A stretch of DNA of 64,000 bases from Marinimicrobium alkaliphilum (GTDB taxonomy: Bacteria > Pseudomonadota > Gammaproteobacteria > Pseudomonadales > Cellvibrionaceae), in contig NZ_QGMQ01000006.1 of NCBI RefSeq assembly GCF_003259155.1, positions 295,508 through 359,507 of the forward strand, given 5' to 3'. This document shows, one piece after another, positions 55,072 to 62,120 of the stretch; position 1 is the stretch's first letter, and each line of letters opens with the position of its first letter. A program made the translations under genes and the position numbers. The notes below the pieces were generated by a model. It did not search any database and had not been told where the DNA came from. It saw nothing but the letters and a program-made list of their open reading frames with translations.

Positions 55072-56064
55072 TTACGTCTGGCTTTTCAGCTTTTCGGCAC
55101 GCTTAGCCGCATACATACTTTGATCGGCTTGTTGCATCAACTGCTCCGGCGACAGTTCGTAGCCTGGATCAGCCTGAACATAGCCAACACTCAATGACAG
55201 CCCTTCCTCGACCTTATGCAGCTCACGGGCTATTCGGCGAGCGTAGATATCCTTTGCCTGAGATTTTGTGCAGTTGGTGAAAATAATGAAAAACTCGTCG
55301 CCGCCGGGACGAAAAGCATAGTCTTCCAGCCTCGTTCCACTTCTGATAGCTTGGGCCACAGTCAGCAGGATATGATCTCCGCGATCATGGCCCTGAGTGT
55401 CATTGATTAACTTGAAATCATCAATATCGATGTAAACAAAGGTCACCGGTTCCGAACGACGCTTGGCTCTATACAAGACGAGATCAAGTGTTTCGATCAA
55501 AGTGCGCCTATTCAACAACCCTGTTAACGGGTCTCGGGTTGCCATTTCGTGTAATCGGGCAACCATTGTTTCACGTTTAAATTCATACACATGAGCCATG
55601 GCCCAAATCGCCAATGCGCAAAGCCCAAAGTTACCCAGCACAATCCAGTGTACATCCATATCCTGCTGCCAGACTCTCGCTCCAAGAGCGCCCAACCCTA
55701 TGAAAACACTGAATGCAGTCAAAACGATACCTAACCTGCGTCCCAGTAACAGGTAAGATAATATGGGAAAGATAAAAATCCATGCATACAAGCCCGACCG
55801 AAATTTGGAAATCCAGATACCGATCAACACAAGGCTCAAGAAAGAAATGAGGTAAACGAGGCTCCATCGCTGCAGATTTGGGGTGGTTTTAGAGATGCTC
55901 AATATCCCTCCCCAAAGACAAGCTACAGCAAACTCCAGCAGCGCGAACAGTTTCAAACCAACCATCCAGTTAAAAACCGAAAAGAAGATTGCGGACAATA
56001 GGGTAATCACGAGCAGTACACGCAGTATTGACCGACGGCCTTCTACATCAACAGGTACATTCAC
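55072..56064 (-). CDS. Membrane diguanylate cyclase
   Basis: Makes cyclic di-GMP. The 330-residue protein has about six membrane segments in the first 165 residues (ILRVLLVITLLSAIFFSVFN, FALLEFAVACLWGGILSI and others). A short linker (FKRETMVARLHEMATRDPLT) then leads into a complete GGDEF domain. The active site RPGGDEFFIIF is intact, and YIDIDDFKLINDTQGHDRGD matches the substrate-binding signature. It is the second active-looking diguanylate cyclase in the window and has a different sensor from the one at 19.3 kb. It starts 11 bases from the end of the YihY-like gene upstream, so they may share a transcript. Confidence 0.92.
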   Translation of the reverse strand: MNVPVDVEGRRSILRVLLVITLLSAIFFSVFNWMVGLKLFALLEFAVACLWGGILSISKTTPNLQRWSLVYLISFLSLVLIGIWISKFRSGLYAWIFIFPILSYLLLGRRLGIVLTAFSVFIGLGALGARVWQQDMDVHWIVLGNFGLCALAIWAMAHVYEFKRETMVARLHEMATRDPLTGLLNRRTLIETLDLVLYRAKRRSEPVTFVYIDIDDFKLINDTQGHDRGDHILLTVAQAIRSGTRLEDYAFRPGGDEFFIIFTNCTKSQAKDIYARRIARELHKVEEGLSLSVGYVQADPGYELSPEQLMQQADQSMYAAKRAEKLKSQT

Positions 56065-56074
56065 TCTCAGGTCC

Positions 56075-57022
56075 TTAGCTCGACTTATAGGTCTTCACGT
56101 CATCAATCAACTCATGATGCACACACACCGCGGTGCTCTTGGGCCGAACGGACATGCCTCTGCCTTCGAGGTGCGCACGCGTAAAGGCAGCCCCGAACAG
56201 GAGGATCATAGAGGAATAGTTGACCCAGAGCAGGAGTAACGCCAGGGAGCCAGCGGCGCCATAGGCCGATGCGGTCGCTGTATAGGCCAGGTAGATGGCA
56301 ATCAGGGAGCGGCCAACCGTAAACATTACCGCTGTGATGAGGGCACCCAGCAGGACATCTCGCCAAGACAGGAGCACATCCGGCAGGATCTTGAACATCG
56401 CCGCAAACAGGAGCGTGACCACAAGCAACGACAGGAAGAATTCCATGCCCACCATCGCCCAACCAGGCACCGGCAGCCATTCCTCCGCGAACGCCATAAT
56501 ACCACGTAAAGCCACAGACAATATAAGCGAGACCAATAGGGTGAACCCGATGGCCAGGATGATGGTCAGCGACAGCACCCGGCTTTTGATAAAAATCCAC
56601 ACACTGCTTCTGGAAGGTCGTGGCGCGACGTCCCAAATCTGGTTCAGGGATCGCTGCATCTGTGCAAACACCGTGGTGGCGCCGACGATGGTGGCGAAGA
56701 TCCCGATCAACGCCGGCCAGATGCCACTCTGGTCGATCTGCGAATTGACCACCGCCGTCTGCACCACGCCTGCCGCTTCCGGACCGAGCGCCCCTTCGAG
56801 CTGCTCGAAAAGTTCACCCTGAACCGCCCTTTCTCCGATAACCAGGCCGACCAGAGTGACAACCACGACCAGGATCGGCGCGATCGAGAAGACGGTGAAG
56901 AACGCCAGCGCTGCCGCGTAAATAAAGGCCTGGCTCGCCACCCAATACTGACCCGCAGCACCCAGGATGCTGAGCCAGTGCCTCATCGGACTGGGAAGTT
57001 TTTCGTAGATCCGGAAAGCCAT
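56075..57022 (-). CDS. YihY/BrkB family membrane protein
   Basis: A 315-residue inner-membrane protein of the YihY/virulence factor BrkB family. Six membrane segments are visible, with the family signatures YWVASQAFIYAAALAFFTVF, SIAPILVVVVTLVGLVIG, LIGIFATIVGATTVFAQMQR, SLNQIWDVAP and GAAGSLALLLLWVNYSSMIL. The RNase BN name once given to this family is not supported by biochemistry. Function is unknown; a transport role is often proposed. The diguanylate cyclase gene follows closely. Confidence 0.9.
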   Translation of the reverse strand: MAFRIYEKLPSPMRHWLSILGAAGQYWVASQAFIYAAALAFFTVFSIAPILVVVVTLVGLVIGERAVQGELFEQLEGALGPEAAGVVQTAVVNSQIDQSGIWPALIGIFATIVGATTVFAQMQRSLNQIWDVAPRPSRSSVWIFIKSRVLSLTIILAIGFTLLVSLILSVALRGIMAFAEEWLPVPGWAMVGMEFFLSLLVVTLLFAAMFKILPDVLLSWRDVLLGALITAVMFTVGRSLIAIYLAYTATASAYGAAGSLALLLLWVNYSSMILLFGAAFTRAHLEGRGMSVRPKSTAVCVHHELIDDVKTYKSS

Positions 57023-57213
57023 GGTCGAAAATACCTCAGCTATGAAGCCACGGGCCTAAAAACCAGAAAAGAAGTCGTAGAGCAAGGGCCTAAAGCCTTG
57101 ATTAGACTAAAAATACAAGAGGGAATCAAGCGTTTCAGAGGCAAACTGGAATAGTTGGGTGACCTAGACGAAAAGGTATTACTCTACGGAAGACCATCGA
57201 CGCCATCCAAACT

Positions 57214-57234
57214 GACCCGGCGCAAGGCCGGGTC
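57214..57234. terminator. Hairpin after the Asp-rich lipoprotein gene
   Basis: A perfect GACCCGGC/GCCGGGTC stem with a five-base loop lies about 25 bases past the minus-strand lipoprotein stop. No T-run follows on either strand, so termination is uncertain. The rest of the 235-base gap (57023-57257) shows nothing I can name. Confidence 0.45.
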
Positions 57235-57257
57235 TATATCGAAAAGCAGCGGCTGCC

Positions 57258-58001
57258 CTAATCTGCTGTCAGGTGAATGACAAAACTCTTCATGGTGATG
57301 GTACCTTCAATATCATTGTTGACACCGCCCGCACTGTTTTCAATGTCACCACGCAGAATCTGAAGGCCCACCTTCCCGACATCGCCACCGTCCGCCAAGT
57401 TCAGAGCGTCGTTGTCTTCAGGCATGGTGCACTCGTAAGTAAAAGTGGTTGACTCAATAGCCTGGTTATCTGTCGCACAGGTCCACGCACCTTCCCAGGG
57501 GGCGTTGCTTTCCTGGACGTAGGCCACCAAGACGATGCCGCCCGGGTCGCCGCCATTGTCAAGAATGGACTGGGAGATTTCCAGCTCGACTACGAAGTGG
57601 CTACCACGTAAATCCAGAGGGCCGTCAACTGTGTGGTTCGCAACGTACATGCACCGCGCATCTGCATCCCAATCCTGTGGACACTCTACTCTCGTGAAGT
57701 CAGGGATAATGACCAGCACGTCATCGTCGTCGCGATACTCCAGGGTGGATTCGCGACCATCGTTGTTCCAGCGCGAGTCGCCCATGCTGAGAACGAGGGC
57801 ATTGCTGTCATCGCCGTGGGTGTCGTCAGCGTCATCGGTATTGTCGTTATCGTTGGCGTCGTCCGAGTCGTCTGCCTCATCGCTTGAATCGTCAGTGTTA
57901 GCGGGAGGCGAATTCTGGGCGTCGGGGTCAGGGCTGCTATCGATGAGGCAGCCAGATAGCAGGAAAATGGTTAAAAGCGCAATAAGTAAGTTTTGCAACA
58001 T
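57258..58001 (-). CDS. Asp-rich hypothetical lipoprotein
   Basis: A 247-residue predicted lipoprotein. ATG at 58001 has AGAGGA nine bases upstream; the signal MLQNLLIALLTIFLLSGC has a lipobox at Cys18. Residues of about 22-62 are a low-complexity linker of Asp, Asn and Ser (for example DDSDDANDNDNTDDADD). The folded part is strand-rich with four cysteines (VECPQDWDADARCMYV, WTCATDNQ, YECTMPED) and the pattern SHFVVELEISQSILDNGGDP, reminiscent of a carbohydrate-binding jelly-roll. That suggestion is weak. It is the last gene before the integron array. Confidence 0.6.
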   Translation of the reverse strand: MLQNLLIALLTIFLLSGCLIDSSPDPDAQNSPPANTDDSSDEADDSDDANDNDNTDDADDTHGDDSNALVLSMGDSRWNNDGRESTLEYRDDDDVLVIIPDFTRVECPQDWDADARCMYVANHTVDGPLDLRGSHFVVELEISQSILDNGGDPGGIVLVAYVQESNAPWEGAWTCATDNQAIESTTFTYECTMPEDNDALNLADGGDVGKVGLQILRGDIENSAGGVNNDIEGTITMKSFVIHLTAD

Positions 58002-58124
58002 TGGGGTAAGTCCTCTGTTCATTGTTATTGGCGATTCCTTAAATAGATACCGTGTGTGAATTCACCTGAGTTGAAATCGCCATAATTACCGCCAAATCTG
58101 GCCGCAATCGCCTATTCTGCATCA

Positions 58125-58194
58125 TGTTACTGCTTCGCCTGGAAAGCCGCATACCCAAAATAGAGTATGCCCCGCTGCCTTGAATTGTTAAATG
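58125..58194 (-). other. attC-like site, terminal and degenerate
   Basis: On the minus strand ATTTAACAA opens the site, and a perfect GCATAC/GTATGC hairpin sits inside. The right box reads GTAACAT instead of GTTRRRY. It closes the last cassette and marks the array end beside the Asp-rich lipoprotein gene. Confidence 0.5.
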
Positions 58195-58207
58195 CTCGTG
58201 AACGCGA

Positions 58208-58507
58208 TTATTTTGCGATGTACTTTCTCAAAAGCCAACGCTCTATGCGTGTACTAAAGGAGAACGCCGCCATAGTTGCGCCGACTATTACAGCAACTGC
58301 AACGCCGCTCGCCGACCCATTAAATATGGATATAGTAACGCCCGCCAATACCCCAAGGGTCGCAGCGCTCACCAAAAAAATAGACAAATACATCGTCCAG
58401 TATGTAAATTTCCCTTCTCTCTCGTAGGCCTTTTGGCGAGCCTGTTTTATACGACGAGAACCTCCGTCTCCTGAGGTTTTAGTAAACATGTTTTCTGAGG
58501 GTACCAT
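58208..58507 (-). CDS. Cassette gene: small membrane protein
   Basis: A 99-residue protein with two membrane segments, WTMYLSIFLVSAATLGVLAG and ASGVAVAVIVGATMAAF, and a basic N-terminus (KTSGDGGSRRIKQARQKAYE). The ATG at 58507 uses a strong GGAGGAG site that begins inside the attC end box, so the cassette boundary supplies its ribosome site. It is the most distal cassette and no family is recognised. Confidence 0.65.
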   Translation of the reverse strand: MVPSENMFTKTSGDGGSRRIKQARQKAYEREGKFTYWTMYLSIFLVSAATLGVLAGVTISIFNGSASGVAVAVIVGATMAAFSFSTRIERWLLRKYIAK

Positions 58508-58518
58508 TCCATTCTCCT

Positions 58519-58587
58519 CCTAATGCCGCGCACACCGGCGCGAGCATCCGACAGCCGAAGGCTGTGTAGTGCTGCGCAGGTTATGAG
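58519..58587 (-). other. attC site
   Basis: Minus strand: CTCATAACC box, inner stem ACAGCC/GGCTGT with TTCG loop, end box GCATTAGGA. It is of the same subfamily as the sites at 62419 and 63967. Confidence 0.8.
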
Positions 58588-58687
58588 TTACCCGGACCAT
58601 TTCCGGCACCGCGATTAACAACAAACATAGGGACATTCGCTAAATGCCAAGAATTGCCAGCCACGATTAAGACCCAGCCGACAGCAT

Positions 58688-58900
58688 TTAAAGCATGCCC
58701 CAAGAGTAAAGCAGTATTAGTGCGACTCCAATCAAACTAGGAACAATGCTCCGGAACGAAAGCATCCGCTCCAACCTAAGTTCCGCGCCACATGAACGGC
58801 AAGTCACTATTGCCCCTGGCATCGAAATTTTCCGAAGCTTAGATAAAGCTGAACCGCCACAATTTGGGCATTTAACGTCGATATTCATAGTAATACTCAT
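58688..58900 (-). CDS. Cassette gene: zinc-ribbon protein with C-terminal membrane segment
   Basis: A 70-residue protein. Two CxxC pairs, VKCPNCGGSALSKL and VTCRSCGAELRLE, form a zinc ribbon, and the C-terminus is a membrane anchor (SIVPSLIGVALILLYSWGML). The chosen ATG is inside the attC end box (GTTATG); a second ATG 12 bases later is possible. The open frame extends upstream through the attC site, but that part is not coding. About 100 bases of non-coding sequence separate the stop from the next attC. Confidence 0.65.
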   Translation of the reverse strand: MSITMNIDVKCPNCGGSALSKLRKISMPGAIVTCRSCGAELRLERMLSFRSIVPSLIGVALILLYSWGML

Positions 58901-58981
58901 AACGCCTGCCATAAACGACCGAGCGAAGCGAGGTCCGGCGACCGCTGGGAGCGAATCTAATGGCCTTGTCAAGCTTAGTGT
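58899..58981 (-). other. attC site (divergent left box)
   Basis: Minus strand: left box ACACTAAGC (C to G change), then TTGACAAGGCC; the end is GGCAGGCGTTATGA. The interior pairs GACC/GGTC around TCGCTTCGCTC. Confidence 0.65.
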
Positions 58982-59289
58982 CGCCCAATATATTTTTGCT
59001 TTTTAAAATACACATACAGCGCCATGCTACCCGGAACATTGCATAAAACCACAAGGAACGCCGCTAGTACAACCTCCACTACACCCAATTGGTTTCGTTT
59101 AATACCGATAACAACGAGGGAAAAAACGACCAGAAATATGCAAGATACCACTAACATAATGGATAACGAGACGTTGGCATACCAGATAATGTCTTGTGGC
59201 TCACCAGCTGGTGCAATAATTACAGCAACTACTAACACCCAAAAGCTAATAATTAGACTTTTCCATACATTACCAATTAGTAGGTTCAT
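58975..59289 (-). CDS. Cassette gene: small membrane protein
   Basis: A 104-residue protein with three predicted membrane segments (SLIISFWVLVVAVIIAPAG, LSIMLVVSCIFLVVFSLVVI, VVEVVLAAFLVVLCNVPGSM) and a basic C-terminal tail that ends inside the attC site. No family is recognised; the third segment is mildly reminiscent of proteins in the DUF4234/DoxX size range, but this is not a claim. It is AT-rich compared with the chromosome. Confidence 0.6.
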   Translation of the reverse strand: MNLLIGNVWKSLIISFWVLVVAVIIAPAGEPQDIIWYANVSLSIMLVVSCIFLVVFSLVVIGIKRNQLGVVEVVLAAFLVVLCNVPGSMALYVYFKKQKYIGRH

Positions 59290-59317
59290 ATTATTTTCCA
59301 GTTCGTCAAACGTCTCC

Positions 59318-59370
59318 TAATGCCTGCCGGAGAAAAAATAGCTTGGGTGGCTTCCACTGTTACGGTTACG
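59318..59370 (-). other. attC site, short
   Basis: A 53-base site. Minus strand: CGTAACCG box at the left end and GGCATTAGGA at the right. It is the shortest site of the array and overlaps the last codons of the GNAT gene. Confidence 0.6.
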
Positions 59371-59884
59371 AGTTTTCGGGATTAAGCTTTGAAGTAAGAA
59401 CATGATCCTCCCACACGCCATTGATCTTCAAGTATTTTCGGGCAAGCCCCTCTTGGGAAAATCCTAGCCTGTTCAGCAGGTCCGCTGATCGTGTATTGAC
59501 AGGCATGTAATTAGCCATTATACGGTTTAGATCGAGCTCCTTGAATGCATATTCAATAGCCACTTGGCACACCTTGGCCATTACTCCAGTTCCTTCATGC
59601 TCTTTTGATACCCCGTAACCCATAAAACAGCCCTGCAATGGCCCATAAACTACATTGGTCAACGAACAGTGCGATACCACCTGGCCGTTAATAAGCCCTA
59701 CAAAATGTGCTGCACTTCCATTTTCATGTTGCTCTTCATATTCAACCAGTCTCTTGGTAAGCGACTCTGAACTATGGTAGCCAGCTTCACGAATCGGCTC
59801 CCATGGCTGAAAATGCTCCCTATTCGCAGAAAAATACTCCGCCAAAATAGCAGCATCTTCTTTTGAAGTTAAACGTATTTCCAT
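59366..59884 (-). CDS. Cassette gene: GNAT N-acetyltransferase (RimJ-like)
   Basis: A 172-residue acetyltransferase: MEIRLTSKEDAAILAEYFSA start, motif A region GCFMGYGVSKEHEGTGVMAK (a Q/RxxGxG/A-type loop, here EHEGTGVM), and LNRIMANYMPVNTRSADLL followed by NRLGFSQEGLARKYLKINGV, typical of RimJ/RimL. The substrate (a ribosomal protein N-terminus, another protein or a small molecule) cannot be told. It ends within the short attC site. GNAT genes are frequent in integron cassettes. Confidence 0.85.
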   Translation of the reverse strand: MEIRLTSKEDAAILAEYFSANREHFQPWEPIREAGYHSSESLTKRLVEYEEQHENGSAAHFVGLINGQVVSHCSLTNVVYGPLQGCFMGYGVSKEHEGTGVMAKVCQVAIEYAFKELDLNRIMANYMPVNTRSADLLNRLGFSQEGLARKYLKINGVWEDHVLTSKLNPENS

Positions 59885-59900
59885 AGTTAAACTGGACTCG

Positions 59901-59998
59901 TAACGCCCCGCATATGCGGCGGCTGAAATTTAGTGAGGAACGAGCGAAATGTAGGCCGACCGAGCCACGAAGTGTCGATGTGCCGCAGCCGATCGCGG
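59901..59998 (-). other. attC remnant, left box lost
   Basis: The right end is normal on the minus strand (GCGGGGCGTTACGAG), with inner symmetry TCGGTC and CGCTCGTTCCTC. The expected RYYYAAC box at the other end is missing: sequence runs directly into a truncated phosphatase gene. Confidence 0.5.
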
Positions 59999-60080
59999 CG
60001 CTCCCTTCATATTCAGAAAAGACCGCCTCGCCTTTAGGGCTACGGAGGCGATTTTCGCTACAGACAAACAACAAATTCAT
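59985..60080 (-). pseudogene. Cassette gene remnant: truncated low-molecular-weight tyrosine phosphatase
   Basis: The first 32-35 codons match small integron-borne tyrosine phosphatases: MNLLFVCSENRLRSPKGEAV contains the P-loop CX5RS, then FSEYEGSAAIGCGTST follows. After that the homology stops and the frame runs into the attC remnant, continuing by chance for about 50 more codons. The bulk of the enzyme, including the catalytic Asp loop, is missing. A deletion that removed the gene end and the left attC box explains both defects. Confidence 0.7.
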
Positions 60081-60097
60081 AAGGTCTCATTGATTAC

Positions 60098-60175
60098 GGA
60101 ACGCCAAGAACACGGGATCGAGTTTACGAGCGTTCCGCCGCCGTTCACGGCGGTGTAGTGCTGCGATTGGTTACG
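60098..60175 (-). other. attC site
   Basis: Minus strand: CGTAACCAATCGCAGCACTA opens the site, an inner stem CGCCG/CGGCG follows, and GCGTTCC is the end box (TTRRRY degenerate). It is of the same subfamily as the site at 61579. Confidence 0.75.
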
Positions 60176-60179
60176 TTCA

Positions 60180-60422
60180 CTACCGAGGATTAATGACATT
60201 ACTTTTCTCCAGAACAAGATCACTGAATGCATCTGAGGATTGCCAGTAGAACTCAATATCCCCGACGCTCGGAGAACCCTCGAAGTCACTTCGGAAATGG
60301 AAGTGTCCGCGATCAATCTTTAGCTGCTTAAGTGCAGCTATCAGTTCATCGATTTCCTTCGATGTAAGTCCTAATGTTAAGCCCTGCCAACCGGATTCAA
60401 ATTGTTCCACTTTAACTTTCAA
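60180..60422 (-). CDS. Cassette gene: small protein resembling Imm32-type immunity proteins
   Basis: An 80-residue protein. A TTG start at 60422 is chosen because GGGAG lies eight bases upstream and ATG codons further up fall in the attC site. The sequence LGLTSKEIDELIAALKQL, then HFHFRSDFEGSPSVGDIEFY, has the helix-then-strand pattern I associate with small immunity-type proteins (Imm32-like). No toxin gene is adjacent, so if it is immunity-like it would be an orphan. The resemblance is from memory and needs a profile search. Confidence 0.5.
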   Translation of the reverse strand: MKVKVEQFESGWQGLTLGLTSKEIDELIAALKQLKIDRGHFHFRSDFEGSPSVGDIEFYWQSSDAFSDLVLEKSNVINPR

Positions 60423-60440
60423 GACTAAAACTCCCGAGAG

Positions 60441-60557
60441 CACATAACGCCTAGCTCGCAGGCCCATATTTCGGGGAGCGTTTTGTGTAAAATCGAGCTC
60501 AGCGACTACACAAAGCGAGCGTAGCAATATGGCTCCGGGTGCAGCTAATTGCTATGT
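60441..60557 (-). other. attC site, long
   Basis: About 117 bases. The ends pair over CACATA...AGCT: minus strand CACATAGCAATTAGCTGCACC at the left, TGCGAGCTAGGCGTTATGTG at the right. The interior has a CTCGCTTTGTGTAG/ACACAAAACGCTC symmetry. The left box carries a G where A is expected (TAGC). Confidence 0.65.
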
Positions 60558-60577
60558 GTTGGTTTCATTTTACTTCG

Positions 60578-60886
60578 CTACTGGTTCTTTGGTTTTTTAT
60601 CTATCAAAACATCCTGTTGCCACTTGCTAGGCTTTTTGTCCGTGCGATGTATGCACCCTACCCAGCAGCAAGGTCGCTTCTTCCCTCCCAAGAGCTCCTC
60701 GGTAGCTCGCACGATCCGTTTTACTCTAGTCTTCTCTTGTTTGGCGTCTTCAACCCAACAAATAAATTCGTTGCGGCCAATTGCTGACAAGGCTTCCCAG
60801 GCACTAATTACGTCCCTTTCTGTTAAGGCCTTAGCCAAATCAGCGGGCAATTCGTGCGCCAGCCCTCCAGAAAGTTTTGGCTTCAT
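60578..60886 (-). CDS. Cassette gene: YdeI/OmpD-associated family protein
   Basis: A 102-residue protein. ATG at 60886 with AGGTG upstream is preferred to a GTG three codons earlier. The C-terminal domain of the YdeI/OmpD-associated family is clear: HELPADLAKALTERDVISAW, then LSAIGRNEFICWVEDAKQEK and TRVKRIVRATEELLGGKKRP. It lacks the N-terminal DUF1801-like half seen in longer relatives. The E. coli relative has been linked to peptide resistance, but no role can be assigned here. Confidence 0.8.
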   Translation of the reverse strand: MKPKLSGGLAHELPADLAKALTERDVISAWEALSAIGRNEFICWVEDAKQEKTRVKRIVRATEELLGGKKRPCCWVGCIHRTDKKPSKWQQDVLIDKKPKNQ

Positions 60887-60939
60887 ATCTAGCACCTATT
60901 TTCTACAGCTGGATTTACGAGCGAGGGTTTCGAGAAACA

Positions 60940-61011
60940 CATAACGCCGCGCTTTGCGGCTGCTTTGTAGCGCCAGCGGAAAAGCAGTCCGACAACAGCG
61001 CCTTGTTGCAA
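60940..61011 (-). other. attC site
   Basis: Minus strand: TTGCAACAAGGCGCTG at the left, inner symmetry CTGCTTTTCCGCTGGCG/CAAAGCAGCCGCAAAGC, and GCGGCGTTATGTG at the right. The toxin-antitoxin cassette begins immediately beyond it. Confidence 0.75.
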
Positions 61012-61016
61012 CTTGC

Positions 61017-61056
61017 CTCAATTGTGGCATATTGCTACAATTGAGAAAACTCAATT
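61017..61056 (+). promoter_or_regulatory. Palindromic operator/promoter of the toxin-antitoxin cassette
   Basis: A 29-base near-perfect palindrome at 61017-61045 has arms CTCAATTGT and ACAATTGAG around an AT-rich centre. A further CTCAATT at 61050-61056 forms a second inverted pair with the AATTGAG just before it. It lies 13-50 bases before the antitoxin ATG, next to the GGAGG ribosome site. Antitoxin binding here would give the usual autoregulation. Confidence 0.7.
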
Positions 61057-61068
61057 CTGGAGGTACAA

Positions 61069-61290
61069 ATGGCCACGAACAGTATTCGCTTAGATAAAAA
61101 TCTAATTGAAAAAGCCACTATTATAGCCAAAGCGCTTAATCGAACCCCGCCCAAACAGATAGAACATTGGGCAAAAATCGGCGAGATAATGGAAGATAAC
61201 CCCGATTTACCCTACGAATTTGTAAGACAAGCAATCATCGCGCAGGCAGAGCGGGACGCCGGAAAGCTGGAGGCTTACGATTTTGGTTAA
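61069..61290 (+). CDS. Cassette gene: ParD-like antitoxin
   Basis: A 73-residue antitoxin of the ParD-like class (PF11903 pattern): SIRLDKNLIEKATIIAKALN as the ribbon-helix-helix DNA-binding part, then RTPPKQIEHWAKIGEIMEDN. The C-terminal tail would wrap the toxin. GGAGG precedes the start. It overlaps the toxin start by eight bases and lies opposite to the array direction, so it must use its own promoter rather than the integron promoter. Confidence 0.85.
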   Translation: MATNSIRLDKNLIEKATIIAKALNRTPPKQIEHWAKIGEIMEDNPDLPYEFVRQAIIAQAERDAGKLEAYDFG

Positions 61291-61573
61291 AGCCACGAGT
61301 GTATTACAGACCCCTACGTTCAAGAAAGCGGTAAAGAAACTCAAGTCCAACCAGAAAAAAGACCTGGATCAGGCTGTTAAAGACTTAATGGCCGACCCCA
61401 ACATTGGCGAGCAAAAGAAGGGAGATCTGGCCTTTCTGCGAGTCCATAAGTTCAAGATGAACAAGCAATTGACTCTGCTGGGTTACAGTTTTGATGATGG
61501 TGCCCTTGTCCTTGAACTGATGGCCCTGAGATCACACGAAAACTTCTACCGCGATATCAAGCGGAAGAAATGA
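61283..61573 (+). CDS. Cassette gene: RelE/ParE-family toxin
   Basis: A 96-residue toxin. A TTG start at 61283, eight bases inside the antitoxin gene, has GGAGG ten bases upstream. The fold is recognisable from PTFKKAVKKLKSNQKKDLDQ, then AVKDLMADPNIGEQKKGDLA, FLRVHKFKMNKQLTLLGYSF and LVLELMALRSHENFYRDIKR, whose final aromatic and basic residues are typical of RelE/ParE toxins. Whether it cuts mRNA or poisons gyrase cannot be told. Such pairs are thought to stabilise long cassette arrays. Confidence 0.85.
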   Translation: MVKATSVLQTPTFKKAVKKLKSNQKKDLDQAVKDLMADPNIGEQKKGDLAFLRVHKFKMNKQLTLLGYSFDDGALVLELMALRSHENFYRDIKRKK

Positions 61574-61578
61574 CGGTT

Positions 61579-61657
61579 GCAACGCCTAAGCACATGGGCA
61601 CGAGTTTACGAGCGTCCCGCCGCCGCTTGCAGCGGCGTAGTGCTACTTTTGGTTAAA
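61579..61657 (-). other. attC site
   Basis: Minus strand: ATTTAACCAAAAGTAGCACTA opens the site; the inner stem CGCCGCTGC/GCAGCGGCG is nearly perfect; TTAGGCGTTGCAA ends it. It is closely similar to the site at 60098. Confidence 0.8.
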
Positions 61658-62052
61658 TGCTTTCCGCCAATATACGTGATAGCCAAAAAATGGCTAGCAC
61701 AGATTATGGGCAACGAAAATATTGCAATATTTACCCACGAGCTAGTATTCGAGCCAACTTGCATAAGAGCGGCTATCGCTCCCATTAAGCAAAGTACCGT
61801 AACAGCCACGAAAGACAGCTTGATAGAAGACCGGAATACAACTACCTTAGCAAGGCTGTAGATGCCGACCAGCGCAAAAGCGCCCAGAATCATAGCGGCT
61901 AGAAAAATCGCGTAATTAGCTGATCCGCTCAACGTTTCCAATAGTAAACTCGGAACGGCCAGAAGCGCCCACAACCAGAGCAGTGTTGCAGGGCCAAACG
62001 ATAGCCCTAGCTCCGCTGCATAAATATAACGATTTGTGACGCTCATATGCAT
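61606..62052 (-). CDS. Cassette gene: four-segment membrane protein
   Basis: A 148-residue protein with four membrane segments: GPATLLWLWALLAVPSLLLE, YAIFLAAMILGAFALVGIYS, LSFVAVTVLCLMGAIAALMQ and NIAIFSLPIICASHFLAITY. The first ATG overlaps the attC end box (GTTAAATGCATATG); a second ATG two codons later is equally possible. The C-terminus (TPLQAAAGRS) is encoded by the following attC, as often seen in cassettes. No family is recognised. Confidence 0.65.
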   Translation of the reverse strand: MHMSVTNRYIYAAELGLSFGPATLLWLWALLAVPSLLLETLSGSANYAIFLAAMILGAFALVGIYSLAKVVVFRSSIKLSFVAVTVLCLMGAIAALMQVGSNTSSWVNIAIFSLPIICASHFLAITYIGGKHLTKSSTTPLQAAAGRS

Positions 62053-62116
62053 TTAACGCTTTTGGCGTCCCGCGGAGGGCCGAAGGCCCGGAGAAAACTT
62101 GAACAATTGGTTATGT
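62052..62116 (-). other. attC site
   Basis: Minus strand: ACATAACCAATTGTTCAAG at the left, inner stem GGGCC-TTC-GGCCC, end GACGCCAAAAGCGTTAAATG. Confidence 0.8.
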
Positions 62117-62120
62117 GTTT

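Noticed and set aside
59820..59984. Continuation of the truncated phosphatase frame past codon 35
   Set aside because: Homology ends and the frame continues through the attC remnant into the next gene's start; treated as chance read-through.
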